Assembly (NCBI RefSeq): GCF_040412425.1
Contig: NC_089784.1
Span: 40,027,070 to 40,091,069, forward strand
Direction of reading: 5' to 3'
Length of the DNA stretch: 64,000 nt
Source: Macrobrachium rosenbergii
Lineage: Eukaryota > Arthropoda > Malacostraca > Decapoda > Palaemonidae
Shown: one piece after another, positions 23,216 to 36,089 of the stretch
How the letters are laid out: every line of letters begins with the position of its first letter
How positions within the stretch are numbered: the first letter of the stretch is position 1
Made by a program: the position numbers and the translations under genes
Notes under the pieces: model-generated
What the model saw: the letters and a program-made list of their open reading frames with translations, nothing else
Told to the model about the DNA's origin: nothing
The model's database searches: none

Positions 23216-23925
23216 GAGAGAGCTTTTGACTTTCAAGTTTTTGCCAGATGGAATGTGAGAACTTTAGTGTCTGGTCTTGTGGGACCAACTGGTTCTGGGG
23301 ATACTTTTGTCCCTGAGGAAGAGGACTCTTATTGGCTTTGCTCTTCCTGACAAGTATTCTCCTTTGCCTCCTGTTCATAAAGAGGAGCATTTAGTCTGTC
23401 CCCTCAGGTTTAAGGAATTAGTTCAGTTGTTGTGCTTAGATATCCACAGTTCTTCCTTTAATGAAGCTATCAGTTTCTGTACTTGGGAGACTTGACTCAC
23501 TCACAAATGTTTGACCAAAGAGTCTCCTTTTTGAAAGTCTCTCTCTTGTCTCCCTTGCTGTCTGCTAGGAAGACTAGGGTGTATTGACCAGGGGATTTTT
23601 CCTCTTTCCTCCTGATTCAGCTGTTATGGTCCACATTTTTCCAACCAAGAGAGGTATTGTGTCTGCTAAGTGATATTTCTTGATTCAAGGAGCCGAGAAT
23701 ATATATTAAACTTGGGTAACGCCATCGAAGTTATACATTTAGTAAGTTGTGCTGAACACTGTTAACTGTGTTTTAAGGAGACTGGTGGACTTCCTCCTTG
23801 GGCCAGGGATCCTTTGATAAGCCTTAAGGGTTTTTGTATCCTTAGCAAGGCATTTTTTGGATGTGAGAGGTTCATGTCACTGTAGTAAAAGTCAGGGCTC
23901 TTTGCAGCTAAGTCCTGCCGTTGGC
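23216..23925. other. Intronic stretch, unrecognised
   Basis: Plus-strand frames continue for short distances (23277-23495), with no family motif recognised. It could be the continuation of the gag-like debris to the left, but there is no solid support. Confidence 0.3.
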
Positions 23926-24107
23926 TAGAGACAATGACAGGTCGTAGGCCTACACATCAGATTCTTATATGTTGAGGCAGTGACAGGGCATAGCCCTACA
24001 CATCAGTTTCTTATATTTTGAGGCAATGAGAGCATAGGCCTATGCATCAAATTCGTATGTTGTGAGACAATGACAGAGCATAGGCCTACTTGTCAGTTTC
24101 TTTAATG
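23926..24107. repeat. Minisatellite, about 47-bp unit, four copies
   Basis: Units containing ATAGGCCTACACATCAG and TTCTTATATGTTGAG recur at about 23944, 23991, 24033 and 24079, with 43-47 bp spacing and moderate divergence. Confidence 0.8.
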
Positions 24108-24759
24108 TAAATAGTTTTCTACCTGTATCTGTTGGAAATAGAGTAGTTTTTAATTAATATAGTACTGTACTAGGCTAAGAAAGAACAAATAAACCTTGGG
24201 GTACATATAAACAGTATTCTAGGATAATAACACTGGTAAATTCTTATGTAGCCTACTACCCTTACAAGTGATATAAAACCAGAACAGGAAATAGCCTAAT
24301 CAGATTAAGTAGAAATCCATTTTTAAGGGGATCCTACTGTTAATTTAGAAACAGCATGACTGACTATCAGACAAAAGTGTAGTCTGGGCTACATAAAACA
24401 AAAACCAGATTGCAAGAGGATTAATTTTTATATAGTTTATAACCTTAGGTTTTCAATAAACCTAGAAAAAGAAGCAGTTTAGAATAAGTTAAGTGAGAAC
24501 CCTCTAAGTAATCTTCTATGCTTAGATTAATGTAGATTATACTAAAAGGATTAACCTAAGCCTTATAAAACAGTAGCTTGGATTAGTTAAACAAATTAGT
24601 CCATAAAAGATTAGTCTGAATGGCATGACAATTTAGAATTAAAATTCACATAGCCATTGCAAAAGGACTAACAATTTAAGTAATACAGCCATATGAGACA
24701 TCAAAATTAACTTAAACCCTTTGAGGTTCAGGTTAACATAGATATTTTATAAAAGGTAT
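24108..24759. other. AT-rich intronic stretch
   Basis: No gene, hairpin or repeat family was recognised. Scattered short similar phrases around AGATTA and CCTA suggest old low-complexity sequence. Confidence 0.4.
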
Positions 24760-25113
24760 TACAGTAAACACCCCGTATTCGCATTCTCATGGTTCGCGGA
24801 CTTACGCATTCGCGGGTTTCTCTGTGGAACATATCTAGCCATCATTCGCAGAAAATTCGCCCATTCGTGGTATTTTTCACTGAGAAATATTCACTAATTA
24901 CTGTATTTTCATATAATTTTCATGAATAAATGCACTTTTTGTGATAAAACTATTAAAGTACTCAGGTATAAGCATTTTTACAGGGTTTTTCTTGGTTTAA
25001 GCTATCAAAATGGGCAGTTCTAAGTGTTTTTAGAGGGTTTTAAGCATTCATGGATTTGACCTATTCACGGGGGTTTATGGGACGATCCCCGTGAATGATA
25101 GGGGTTCACTGTA
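24760..25113. mobile_element. TA-flanked MITE (CAGTAAACACCCCGTATTCGC family)
   Basis: The 350-bp element at 24762-25111 has imperfect inverted termini (CAGTAAACACCCCGTATTC, and CAGTGAACCCCTAT from the other end) between TA dinucleotides. A second copy in opposite orientation is at 29509-29809 in the same intron. Confidence 0.8.
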
Positions 25114-25261
25114 CATGTACACACTAGTAATCAAATTAACCTTTAAGATGTCATATGCTAACGATACAGGGTTTTACAAAAGTGTCCCTTATTAAAAACA
25201 ACTTGCACTAATTAGTTTCTAATAACAACTTAGTTTTTTCACTACAGGACCCTCAGCTCAA

Positions 25262-25681
25262 GTGTTCCGTAGCTTTTTGCCAGTTGGTATGGCCCATACC
25301 ACCTGTCATGAACATAGTCCTTGTAAATAACAAGACAAATTTGCTTGATCGCCAGATATGTGTGAAATTTGTAGTATGCTCTTGGCAGCAAGTTTTAAGG
25401 ACGAAACAGCTCGTTTTAAGCTGGCACGATGGGTAGGGTTCAGCAAATGGGAGGAAGGGGGACAGTATATCTTTCTGGCAGAACTCCGGCAGCAAATATT
25501 TAACCCCTTCTCAGAAGATCTGTATTTGGGCCAAAACCAAGTAACATCAGTCTCCAGTACCTCCCAGATTAACCCTGCAGAGGAAATAGAGGAAGTTCCT
25601 CTTGGAGGTGATTTTCTTACAAATGAAGTTCGAAATGACCTTGCTGAACCCAGAAGGATCAGGGACACAACCTTCAGTTAA
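25262..25681 (+). pseudogene. N-terminal gag-like fragment, DIRS-type (family B)
   Basis: The plus-strand frame gives H, C, H and C spaced as THTTCHEH-like (AHTTCHEHSPC, about 25292-25327). A stop is followed by PDMCEICSMLLAAS (about 25350-25390), and the frame then stays open through an acidic tail to 25681. The Cys/His order resembles the zinc-type N-terminus of DIRS gag-like proteins. It is followed directly by the recombinase at 25872 with no RT or RNase H between. At least one in-frame stop (about 25328) lies in the Cys/His region. Confidence 0.5.
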
Positions 25682-25871
25682 CCATGGGAGAAACTTTCCA
25701 GAAGGAATCCAATCCCCCATGCAGCTTTCAGAAGCTGATCAGGATCCTTCCCCCAAAAGGGATACAAGGATCACTTAACCCCAATTAAAAGGACTACAGT
25801 ACATTTTCGGAGGGGTATAGTAACTCACCCAGGACCTCTGCCTCCTGGGTAACAGGTAGTCACAGTTTATT

Positions 25872-26831
25872 GTGGATGCTCAGTCAGAGCAAAAATTACG
25901 GATATCATCTGTCCAACAATACCAGTCCATGTGGAAGATATGGTTAGATTATATCCTTTCTGAGAGCCCAGTTGAGATTTCTGTAGAAACACTTATAAAT
26001 TTTCTGATATACCTCTTTGAAGACAAACGTCTTGCGGTTACAACAATCATGGCAAACAAGGCAACATTAACGGAACCCTTGCTTTATGGATTCGGGATTG
26101 ACTCCAGCATAGAAGTTGTTACTTCCCTTCTGCTGTCGTTTGCTCTACAAAGACCTGTTCCCGAAAGACTTCCAATTACTTGGTCCCTGAACAAGATACT
26201 TAGACTTCTATCTACCCCTCAGTTCAGTGGACCCAACACAACTGCAACTCACATGCTACAAAAGGCGATCTTCCTGATTGCATTAGCATCAGGAGCCCTT
26301 ATTAGTGAACTGGGCTCTCTTAGACCAGGACGATATATCACACAAACTGCCCCCTGGCCAATCATTCCTGGCCAAGAATAAGGATCCTTTAAGAAGGAAA
26401 TCTCATATTCTTATAAGAAAACTCAATTTAGCAGACAAAACATTATGCCCAGTTCAAGCACTTAAGGTTTACATAGAGGTCACGGCAAACATCCCAGAAG
26501 TCCGATTTTCCTACACCCTAGCATGAACAAACCACACTCTCTACAAGGGCTAAGAATAATTTTAGTGTCCCTCATTAAAAAGGCAAACCCACATGCCTTT
26601 CCTAGGTCACATGAAATTGGGAAAGTAAGTACGTCGTTGGCCTTCTTCAGAAATGTCTCTTACAAAGAAGTCTCTGAAAGTACAGGGTGGGCATCAGAGA
26701 CAGTGTTCTTAAAACATTACTGCCATGAATTTGAACAAATTTGTCTACACTACATATCAATAGGTGGTATGATTAGTCCTGACCCCATAGGCTCTACAGC
26801 AGAAAAAACCAGGGGTCTTCCTAATGGGTGA
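25872..26831 (+). pseudogene. Tyrosine recombinase of a DIRS-like element (family B)
   Basis: The N-terminal core-binding helices (about residues 10-90) are followed by the catalytic domain. The usual A-S-G-x-R-x-S-E-L box reads ASGALISELGSL (about 26290-26325): the first catalytic Arg is replaced by Leu. The HxxR box reads H-E-I-G (about 26610): the second Arg is replaced by Gly. The nucleophile region TGWASETVFLKHY keeps the Tyr (about 26685-26725). Frames change near 26350 and 26523. Known role: integration of circular DIRS-type intermediates without an integrase. With both Arg residues lost and the frame broken, this copy should be inactive. Confidence 0.8.
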
Positions 26832-27170
26832 GTATGCTGACTATTGCTGGGGAAGATGGAAAAAGACTGCAACCACACCCAGCATACTTAGGTAAGCTAC
26901 TACAGAACTTGACCCTAAAAATGCAAGTTCTTGTTTAGTTTCTCATTTAAGTTCTTGTTTAGTTTCTCATTTCTTGTTACCAAAACCCCAAAAGGTTTTT
27001 AAGAATAAGGAATGGAGCTTGAAACTTGTGGCTTGACCTTGGACCAGAAATGTTTTTTGTTTTTATTTGGGTTTTTGAGATTAAAATTTTGAGAGCTTAA
27101 ATCTTTTGTCACCTGTCAATTTCTTTTGTAAAGCTCCTTGAGGATGAAACAAGTGACTATGTTATCAAAA
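26832..27170. other. Family B 3' untranslated stretch
   Basis: No coding region is seen. A 22-bp direct duplication (AGTTCTTGTTTAGTTTCTCATT) lies at about 26925-26970. The stretch lies between the recombinase stop and the terminal foldback. Confidence 0.4.
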
Positions 27171-27682
27171 AACAGGTTTTGACGTAGGAAAAACCTATTT
27201 TTGGTAGTCGCTGTTGAATCCTCAAAACCCTCCCACTTCCCTGATGAAAAGGCATGGGATTTGGGCAAGATATCATCCTACATTGACCAGCAAAGAGTAA
27301 TGGGGCGGGTCTTTTGCCTGCCCTGGTTGTAAACAAGATGGCAGACGTGCATGCGCAAGTAGTCACTCTTACAGTTTTTGACGCGGGAAAAACTGGGTTC
27401 AGCTTCGTTGAAGATAAGGGAAAATGCCCTCTTGTCTTTGAGCCCAGTATACTCTATCATGTGTCTTAGTGTTTTCATTATGACACAATACCTGCCCACA
27501 AGACCAGGCTAAAATATTTCTTTGATGCTAGTCTAGTCGCCATGGGGCGCTGGCACACCATGGGGGTTAATCCTTGAGGACTCGATAGCCACTACCAAAA
27601 ATAGGTTTTTCCTATGTCAAAACCTGTTTGTTTTTCCTATGTCAAAACCTGTTTGTTTTTCCTATGTCAAAACCTGTTTTTT
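27171..27682. repeat. Family B DIRS-type terminal foldback
   Basis: The arm at 27171-27225 (AACAGGTTTTGACGTAGGAA and on to GGTAGTCGCTGTTGAATCCT) is complementary to 27573-27628, with a 350-bp loop. The right arm continues into three direct copies of a 25-bp unit (TTTTTCCTATGTCAAAACCTG, 27604-27680). Related single-ended pieces occur at 33700-34010 and 48115-48335. Confidence 0.75.
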
Positions 27683-28415
27683 GGTTCTGAAAAATTTATG
27701 ACAACTTGAGATGCAAAGTAGTGGGTACACAATATATGCCTAATTTAGTTCGGTAATCACCTGAAATTATGATAGGCCATCATTAAAACAAGAGAAGCAT
27801 AATGGAAAGCCAAAGCATTTAAAATTGCCTATCAATAATCGGTTTAAAAACTAAATTAAATCAAATTAAAGCTGAATTATTAACATTTTTAAATTGTTAA
27901 TGGCTGTCCTCGCACCAATGCATATTACAAACATAACACTTCCAAAGGGAGATAAGAACTGCTAACACAGTCAATAAATTTCGATGATTACTTAATTTCA
28001 AGACTAGTAAGGCCTTACTTATAGAATCATTTCAATAAGGGGTGGAATTTAACAAGGGCCTAACCAGTGACCCGCTCTCAAGTTAACCCTTACCTGTAAT
28101 GAATTCCAGAGCGGCGCCTAGGTATACTAGGAGGTTATGTTCAGACTTTTGATCACGACTCATGCCAAGTCGATGACAAGCATTATAGAACTACTGTGAA
28201 CAGTGCAAGGTAAACACTGCAGCACACCCCCCAGGAATAAAGTTAAGCCATGATCATTGTTGTTACATCAGGCTTCTAAAATTGTATGAGAAAGTCAGTT
28301 CCTTCCAGGCCCTACTGGTAGAAAGGAGGATTAAAAACTCCTGCCGGTGGTTTGTGTCCAAGTCTAAGACAACTGGCTGCTGGACTGCTGCTGCTCACAC
28401 TGTCCTAACCGATGT
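27683..28415. other. Intronic stretch, unrecognised
   Basis: AT-rich to 28030, then mixed. No gene or structured repeat was recognised. Confidence 0.35.
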
Positions 28416-28419
28416 AAAC

Positions 28420-28612
28420 ATTTTTGCCAGCTAAACTGTAATTACCCCACGACCCATTTTCAAATTTGCCAGCTAAACTATAATTATCCCACGACCCATT
28501 TTCAAATTTGCGGGCTAAACTATAATTACCCCATGACCCATTTTCAAACTGACCCTTGCACTTGTGCACAATGGTGGGTTTGAAAATGGGTCGTGAGGTG
28601 ATTATACTTTAA
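28420..28612. repeat. Three tandem 48-bp units plus an inverted fourth
   Basis: GCTAAACTATAATTACCCCA followed by CGACCCATTTTCAAATTTGC occurs three times (about 28430, 28480, 28529). An inverted copy, TTTGAAAATGGGTCGTGAGG, is at 28580-28612. The RNA could fold the last unit on any of the three. Confidence 0.85.
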
Positions 28613-28699
28613 CATAAGAAATAGATACATATTAACGTTGCATATATTAAAATATAATAATGCCCCTATCTGAAGGTATTTACATAATGCATAATATAC

Positions 28700-29500
28700 C
28701 CCTGTTCTTCATCTTCACGATAAATTTTTGTGCACAAACTCTTCCTTTCATAGTTTTAGATGCAAAATGAGATCTTCACTCTTATCTGTCTTGTGCTCTT
28801 GCTGCCAGAACTCCCATCAGTTCTAGATTTCATCTGTCTCCTTTCTCCATGATGTCCTAGGTCTTTATCTTGCAACCTCCACAACTGTTGATTTTCTTGC
28901 CAGCTGCTCCTCATTCTTTATCTTGTGTGCAGACCATCTCAGTCGTTTTTCCAACTTCTTGGTACTACATCTCTCCACCAATTTATTGTCCTTGATATGA
29001 TTTGCCCACTTTTTTCAGCCATTAATCTTAACATTACATAGTCACACCTTTTCAAAATCTCCTCCATTTTCATTTTCAGGGTCCATTTTTATTTAGCAGT
29101 GGTATAGCAGTCTTTCTCTGTTGCACGAAGCTGCAGCTACTTTCAGTTTTAATGCTTTCTCAGTTCCTGCTTAACAGTCAGCCGTTTCCCCAAGGTAACA
29201 AAAATGTTGTACCTTTCCTAAGCCTTAGTTGTCACAACTGTGGGATCTCATCACCTGTCTCTTCCCCATATACTCCATCAGTTCATTTCAGGCATTGAAA
29301 ATCTCTTATTCCATGTGTAAAATCCTGACTATCTCTTGTGACACCATCTTTACATACGGAACACAGGACAGAGATCACCCTCACACTTTTCCCACAGCAA
29401 TCATATGGCCACTTTCCATATTGTACGTTTTCCTTTGCTTCCTTTTAATTCACTTTAAGCTTTGTTCTGTTCTTGTCACTTTATTCTATAAGCTTTGTTC
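28700..29500 (-). pseudogene. Non-LTR retrotransposon RT C-terminal remnant
   Basis: Minus-strand frames give an FCYLGETADC-like segment (about 29175-29205; usually FRYLGS), a repeated-helix region, then LRWSAHKIKNEEQLARKS (about 28950-28895; usually L.WFGHV.R) and RPRTSWRKE (about 28855-28830; usually GRP...W). This is the conserved tail of RTE/Jockey-type polymerases. Stops and frameshifts are frequent. A 32-bp direct repeat (AGCTTTGTTCTGTTCTTGTC) at 29457-29510 marks the left side of the next element. Confidence 0.6.
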
Positions 29501-29508
29501 TGTTCTTG

Positions 29509-29809
29509 TCAAATCCATGAATGCTTAAAACCCCTCTAAAAACACTTAGAACTGCCCATTTTGATAGCTTAAACCAAGAAAAACCCTGTAAAAATGCTCA
29601 TACCTGAGTATTTTAATAGTTTTATCACAATAAGTGCATTTATTCATGAAAATTATGTGAAGATACAGTAATTAGTGAATATTTCTCAGTGAAAAATAAT
29701 GCGAATGGTCGAATTTTCCGCGAATGATGGCTAGATATGTTCCACAGAGAAACCTGCGAATGCTTGAGTCTGCGAACCATGAGAACGCGAATACGGGGGG
29801 TTTACTGTA
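29509..29809. mobile_element. Truncated MITE, inverted copy of the one at 24760
   Basis: From GTCAAATCCATGAATGC to CGGGGGGTTTACTG (29807) followed by TA, this is the reverse complement of 24762-25065 with about 5-8% divergence. About 50 bp of the other terminus is missing. Confidence 0.85.
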
Positions 29810-30987
29810 AGGAATTTTTTTTATACATTTGATTTCCTATTTTGTAGCACACGTATGAGTTCACTGAACTTATTTTAACCTCAAATCTTATAATTCAGAG
29901 CATGGGCTCACACTGTGAAATAAAGAAGCATGGTACAATCACTTAAAAAGACTCGCGTAAGGAGCTGTTTCTATGTGCTTGATTAAGAATAGTGTGATTG
30001 CCTGTTCTAAAATACACTACTGTACATAGCTGCATACAATTACCCTTTATTTGACCACATATCTCAGAGTTTCTGAACATGTGGCTGTGAGATGAACAAA
30101 GAATGCTTTCTTTTTTTTGGAGCTGCACATACTTTACTTGTAAAAACAAAAAAAAAAAAAAAAAAAAAAATCACACTAATACACAGCATAGACCCTTTAT
30201 GAAGCAGAGAATGGACACCAAATGAACAACTGAAGCATACAAACATTGGCACATGGTTTTACTTGCTCTCAAGACAAAGAACTCATGCTCACAGGCTCAA
30301 ACAGGAAAGCGCCAGTTGTGTGCATTCGTTTCACTGTCTGATAACTAGCTTATGTAGTGGATTATTCCAGTGCTACAAAAGATTGTCTGCTTTGAGGCAT
30401 TCATTCCACCATCAGCTAACTAGCATATTTAGTGGATCATTTTGTTAAGAATGAAATACTTTTAGTTTTACTTAGATGAGTCTGCTAAGTAACAAATTCC
30501 GATGTCTTGAGGTCTGTGAAGTTAAGGTGTCACTAAATTCAGTCAATTATTGGAAAATACATCAAAGAATGTGGAAGACCATTTCACAGAGATTTTGTTA
30601 TAGCCTAAGGTTTTAGAACTTTATTGTGGCTCTTAAGATCACCCAGCTATCAGGTGATATTGAATTTCCCTATCTACCCATCAAGTGAAGAAAAGTAAGT
30701 GAAGCAGATGGGTGAGTGATTCATCAGGTATCTTCTGTCAGTGACAACCAAACAAAATGTGATGAACTCCATAGGTGAGAAAGGGATTTTCCTCATAGGC
30801 AGCCTCATCCACCAGTTCCACCACTGGTTAATGATTACAAGGAAATTTACATCCACAATTTGTCTAGTAGTTGGCTATCATTGTATGAAAAAAGTAATTT
30901 TATTAAATGTTTGTTTATACCCATTTTAGATACATCAACTTTTAAATTGCTTTTAGTAATAGATGATGACGATTTGAATATTTCCAG
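29810..30987. other. HSD17B4 intron segment
   Basis: No gene is seen. It contains a run of about 24 A at 30148-30171. A pair of similar phrases (CACTGTCTGATAACTAGC... and ACCATCAGCTAACTAGC...) at 30330 and 30405 suggests an old 75-bp duplication. It ends in the acceptor for the exon at 30988. Confidence 0.4.
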
Positions 30988-31104
30988 ATTTATTTGAGCA
31001 ACTTAGACCTGACTTAGTAGCCCCGTTGGTTTTGTGGCTGTGCCATGAAGATTGCAGTGAGACTGGTGGGCTTTTTGAAGGTGCAGGTGGATGGTTTGCA
31101 AAAT
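30988..31104 (+). CDS. HSD17B4: HSD17B4 exon: C-terminal part of SDR domain
   Basis: The acceptor tttccag precedes 30988. The exon reads [20 protein letters not shown], then a Cys-containing stretch and a [13 protein letters not shown] ending. This matches the segment of multifunctional enzyme type 2 where the dehydrogenase domain closes (known human pattern: [10 protein letters not shown] followed by GGLFEVGAGW). The donor GTAAGT starts at 31105. Two bases complete the Asp from the previous exon and one base is carried to the next exon. The preceding 12.3-kb intron holds the gag-only LTR element, a family B DIRS-like element, non-LTR fragments and two inverted MITE copies. Confidence 0.95.
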
Positions 31105-31384
31105 GTAAGTACATCATATTTTAAAATTAATGGTGATGGGGATTATGGGTTAGAACACAAATTCTAAGTACAGTAATACCTCAAAGTTGTGCTATTCGAG
31201 TTGCACGAATTCACAGATACATGAATTTTTCATTGGAACCTAACTAATGGTCATACCCGAGTTTTTCACAGACGCGAACACTGAGAAACCCAGCAAAAGT
31301 GTTTGTTTAATTTTTTATGTAATTTATAAGTTTTCAAGCTTTTATGTGTAAATTAAATAACATTAAATATTATTAAAAGTAATA

Positions 31385-31462
<78 letters not shown>

Positions 31463-31573
31463 GTGAGATGAATTTTTATGGTACATGTATACAGGTATGT
31501 TTATTTGTATGATAAATAAACTTTTTACCTAATAATAAGTACTAATTTTCAAGTAATAAGATTAATAAAATTA

Positions 31574-31628
<55 letters not shown>

Positions 31629-31776
31629 CTGTAATTACAAAATTCGTATTATTTTGAACAAACAAATTCTTCCCTCGTCTTTTTTAAGAAGGAGGTTGAA
31701 GGCAAAAGCTGTCAGACATGTCATTTAACATGACAAGAAGGGGAGTGTTGCTAATCAGTGGTCAATTTTTTTTTGT

Positions 31777-31848
<72 letters not shown>

Positions 31849-31894
31849 CTGTGTGTGTGTGTGTCCGTAATAATTCATAAAAAATTTCACTCTC
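31105..31894. other. Intron with MITE terminus and four microsatellites
   Basis: TA then CAGTAATACCTCAAAGTTG at 31169 is a one-ended TA-type MITE terminus. (CT)n lies at 31387-31458, (AAT)n at 31573-31625, (CT)n at 31781-31843, and GTGT-rich sequence to 31863. No coding sequence. Confidence 0.7.
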
Positions 31895-33697
31895 TTAACC
31901 CTTAAACGCCGACTGGACGTATCGTACGTCAACTAAAATTGTCTGTTGGGTGCCGAGTGGACGTACCGTGTACGTCGACTACAAAAATTTCAACCTTCGG
32001 TCAACTTTGGCTCGACCAAAATGGTTGAAAAACACAATTGTAAGCTAAAACTCTTACATTCTAGTAATATTCAATCATTTACCTTCATTTTTTGTCTCTA
32101 GCACAAATTTCGATTTATGGTGAATTTTAACTTACGGCCTTTAAAAATTTCATAAATTCTTTCGTCATTTTGTCGTAATGTTTGCACCGGTTTATATTAG
32201 TCGTTACATAAAGTTTTATATATGGAAATGTGTGCAATTTCATGTGGAATACAACAGAAAATAACTCATGTTTTAGCTTCTATCAGTTTTGAAATATTTC
32301 CATATAAATCATGATAAGTGCCAAAATTTCAAGCTTCGGTCAACTTTAACTCAACCGAAATGGTCGAAAAATGCAATTGTAAGCTAAAACTCTTACATTC
32401 TAGTAATATTCAATCATGTACCTTCATTTTGCAACAAATTGGAAGTCTCTAGCACAATATTTCGATTTATGGTGAATTTTTGAAAAAACTTTTCCCTTTC
32501 ATCCGCGCGCAGTAACTCAGCCGAACATCTCAAATTCTTTTGTCACTTTGTCGTAATGTTTGCGCCAGTTTATATTAGTCGTTACATAAAGTTTTATATA
32601 TGGAAATGTGTGCAATTTCATGTAGAATACAACAGAAAATAACTCATGGTTGTAGCTTTTATCAGTTTTGAAATATTTCCATATAAATCACGATGTGCCA
32701 AAATTTCAACCTTCGGTCAACTTTAACTCGACCGAAATGGTCGAAAACTGCAATTGTAAGCTAAAACACTTACATTCTAGTAATATTCAATCATGTACCT
32801 TCATTTTGCAACAAACTGGAAGTCTCTAGCACAATATTTCGATTTATGGTGAATTTTTTAAAAAAGCTTTTTCCTTACGTCTGTGCGGTAACTCTGCCGA
32901 ACATCTCAGAAATTCTTTCGTCACTTTGTCGTAATGTTTGCACCATTTTATTTTAGTCGTTACATAAAGTTTTATATTTGGAAATGTGTGCAATTTCATG
33001 TAGAATAGAACAAAAAATAACTCATGGTTGTAGCTTCTATCAGTTTTGAAATATTTTCATATAAATCACAATAAATAGAAAAAATTCTACTTTTGGTCAA
33101 CTTTAACTCGACTGAAATGGTTGAAAACTGCAATTGTAAGCTAAAGCACTTATAGTCTAGTAATATTCAATCAATTACCTTCATTTTGCAACAAACGGGA
33201 AGTCTCTAGCACAATATTTCGATTTATGGTGAATTTTTGAAAAAAACATTTTTTTACGTCCGCTCGTTACAAATTCATGCATCATTTTGTTATAATATTT
33301 TCTCTGTGTTGCTTTGATCGTTTTACAATTTGTTATATACCAAAATCATTGCAATTTAGTATACAATACGAAGAAAAAAAATAACTCGTTAGCTTTAACC
33401 GTTTTGCTCACAGCGTGATTGGTATACAATTATTATATATGAAATTTTTTTTTCGCTCTGTCATATATTTCAATATATTTATATATGATAATGATATTTT
33501 TTTTCATTTCTGATGATTGCATACTAAACATCAGGCAATGACAAAAAAAGGAGCCAAAAGTGAACTCTTAATCTTAAAAACTAAGCATACTGTAAGTTTT
33601 TGAAAAAAACTTTTTTTCCGCTTCGGCGCAAACTCCTGAACGCCGCCGACATGCGACAGACACTTTTGTAAATAGAGGCTTGGCGTTAGAGTGTTAA
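31895..33697. mobile_element. TTAA-flanked piggyBac-type foldback with tandem array (copy 2)
   Basis: TTAA at 31895-31898, then CCCTTAAACGCCGACTGGAC. The right end is degenerate (GCGTTAGAGTG, then TTAA 33694-33697). Three internal units of about 340-380 bp carry the same motif series as copy 1, then the same terminal segment. It has fewer units than copies 1 and 3. Confidence 0.82.
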
Positions 33698-33699
33698 GG

Positions 33700-34010
33700 T
33701 TATGATGATTGCATTTTTCCGAGCAAACACTGGGGACATGAACTCTTGGACAGACCAGAGTGTGATGAGGAAGATAGCCGACATACGTGCTGTTATCACA
33801 TCTGTGCAAGTAGGGTGACTGGAAAACCAAGGTAGTCATTGTGGATAGGAGATAGAGCCCCCTTGTCCTGAGTCTTGTATATTCTATCACAGTGCCAACA
33901 CGCAGTATTGTGGCTGAGATCAACTATAAGAGAACTCTTTGAGATTGGTTGGTCTGTCTTATGGAGTCCTGGGGAACTATGAGAGTGCAACGCCTTTTAG
34001 GACAGGCAGC
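33700..34010. repeat. Divergent family B terminal-repeat remnant
   Basis: GATAGAGCCCCCTTGTCCTG and GTATATTCTATCAC with following text parallel 27410-27500. Divergence is high, so it is identified only by order of short matches. Confidence 0.4.
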
Positions 34011-34218
34011 TGCTATGCTATCAAAACAAAAAATTTTTTTATTTCATTTCCATTTAAGATAAAAGCTTTGGAGCCATGATTGCTTATCTGACCAGGTGGA
34101 AGTTGTCTTTGACTGCAATGAGTATTACAGGAGGCTGCAGTAAAGCAATGGTTTTGTACAGAAAATCAATGTTTTATTTTTATTTTTATAAATAGCATGT
34201 ACTGTTTTTACTTGTCAG

Positions 34219-34373
34219 ATCGATGGGAGCGTGCAAAAGGAAAGTTTTGCCGAACTTCTGTTAATGAAGGAGTTACTCCAGAAGCTGTTAGAGATAACTG
34301 GGATGCAATCACCGATTTTACTGATTCCGATCATCCAACTTCAAACCGTGAAGCGACAGCAATTTTAGCAATC
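34219..34373 (+). CDS. HSD17B4: HSD17B4 exon: end of SDR domain into linker
   Basis: The acceptor cttgtcag precedes 34219. The first two bases complete a Tyr codon, then the exon reads RWERAKGKFCR and TPEAVRDNWDAITDF. These align with the RWER segment and the TPEAVKANW-like helix at the end of the SDR module in metazoan multifunctional enzyme type 2. The tail is rich in Asp, Ser and Thr, as expected for the linker before the hydratase-2 domain. The donor is GTAAGT at 34374 and the exon ends in phase 0. The following intron is 12.9 kb and contains the most complete DIRS-like copy. Confidence 0.93.
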
Positions 34374-34795
34374 GTAAGTCTGCTTTTGTATTGATTCTGA
34401 TTAACATTTTTTCAATACAGTATTTAACACAGTTGGAAGCAGGATAAAAAAAAAATTAAAAATTAAATATTTTTTAATAAAACACATCAGTTTACATACG
34501 CCCTAGTCTTGAATTCAGCAGCTTTCAGGACACAGCAAAAGATGAAGAATCCTTACCTGGTGGGTATCTGTGTGGGCAGTACATCTTGTAATAACACTGA
34601 TAGTTATTTTGTTCCCTTCATGAAAATTCAAGTTAAAACTTATTAGAGATTTTAATTTTTATTATATTATTCATATTCATTATTACTCTTAGTTTTTCTA
34701 AAACTGAAATGTTATATTTTTTCAAACTGAGAAGACAAAGCCAGAGTAGAGCAGTTTATTTACAAAAGCTCGTGCAGATTGGTGAATACGTATAT
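34374..34795. other. Start of the 12.9-kb HSD17B4 intron
   Basis: AT-rich, no gene or repeat recognised. Confidence 0.4.
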
Positions 34796-36060
<1,265 letters not shown>

Positions 36061-36089
36061 AATTTAGGTAAAACATCGTAAATGAAGAG

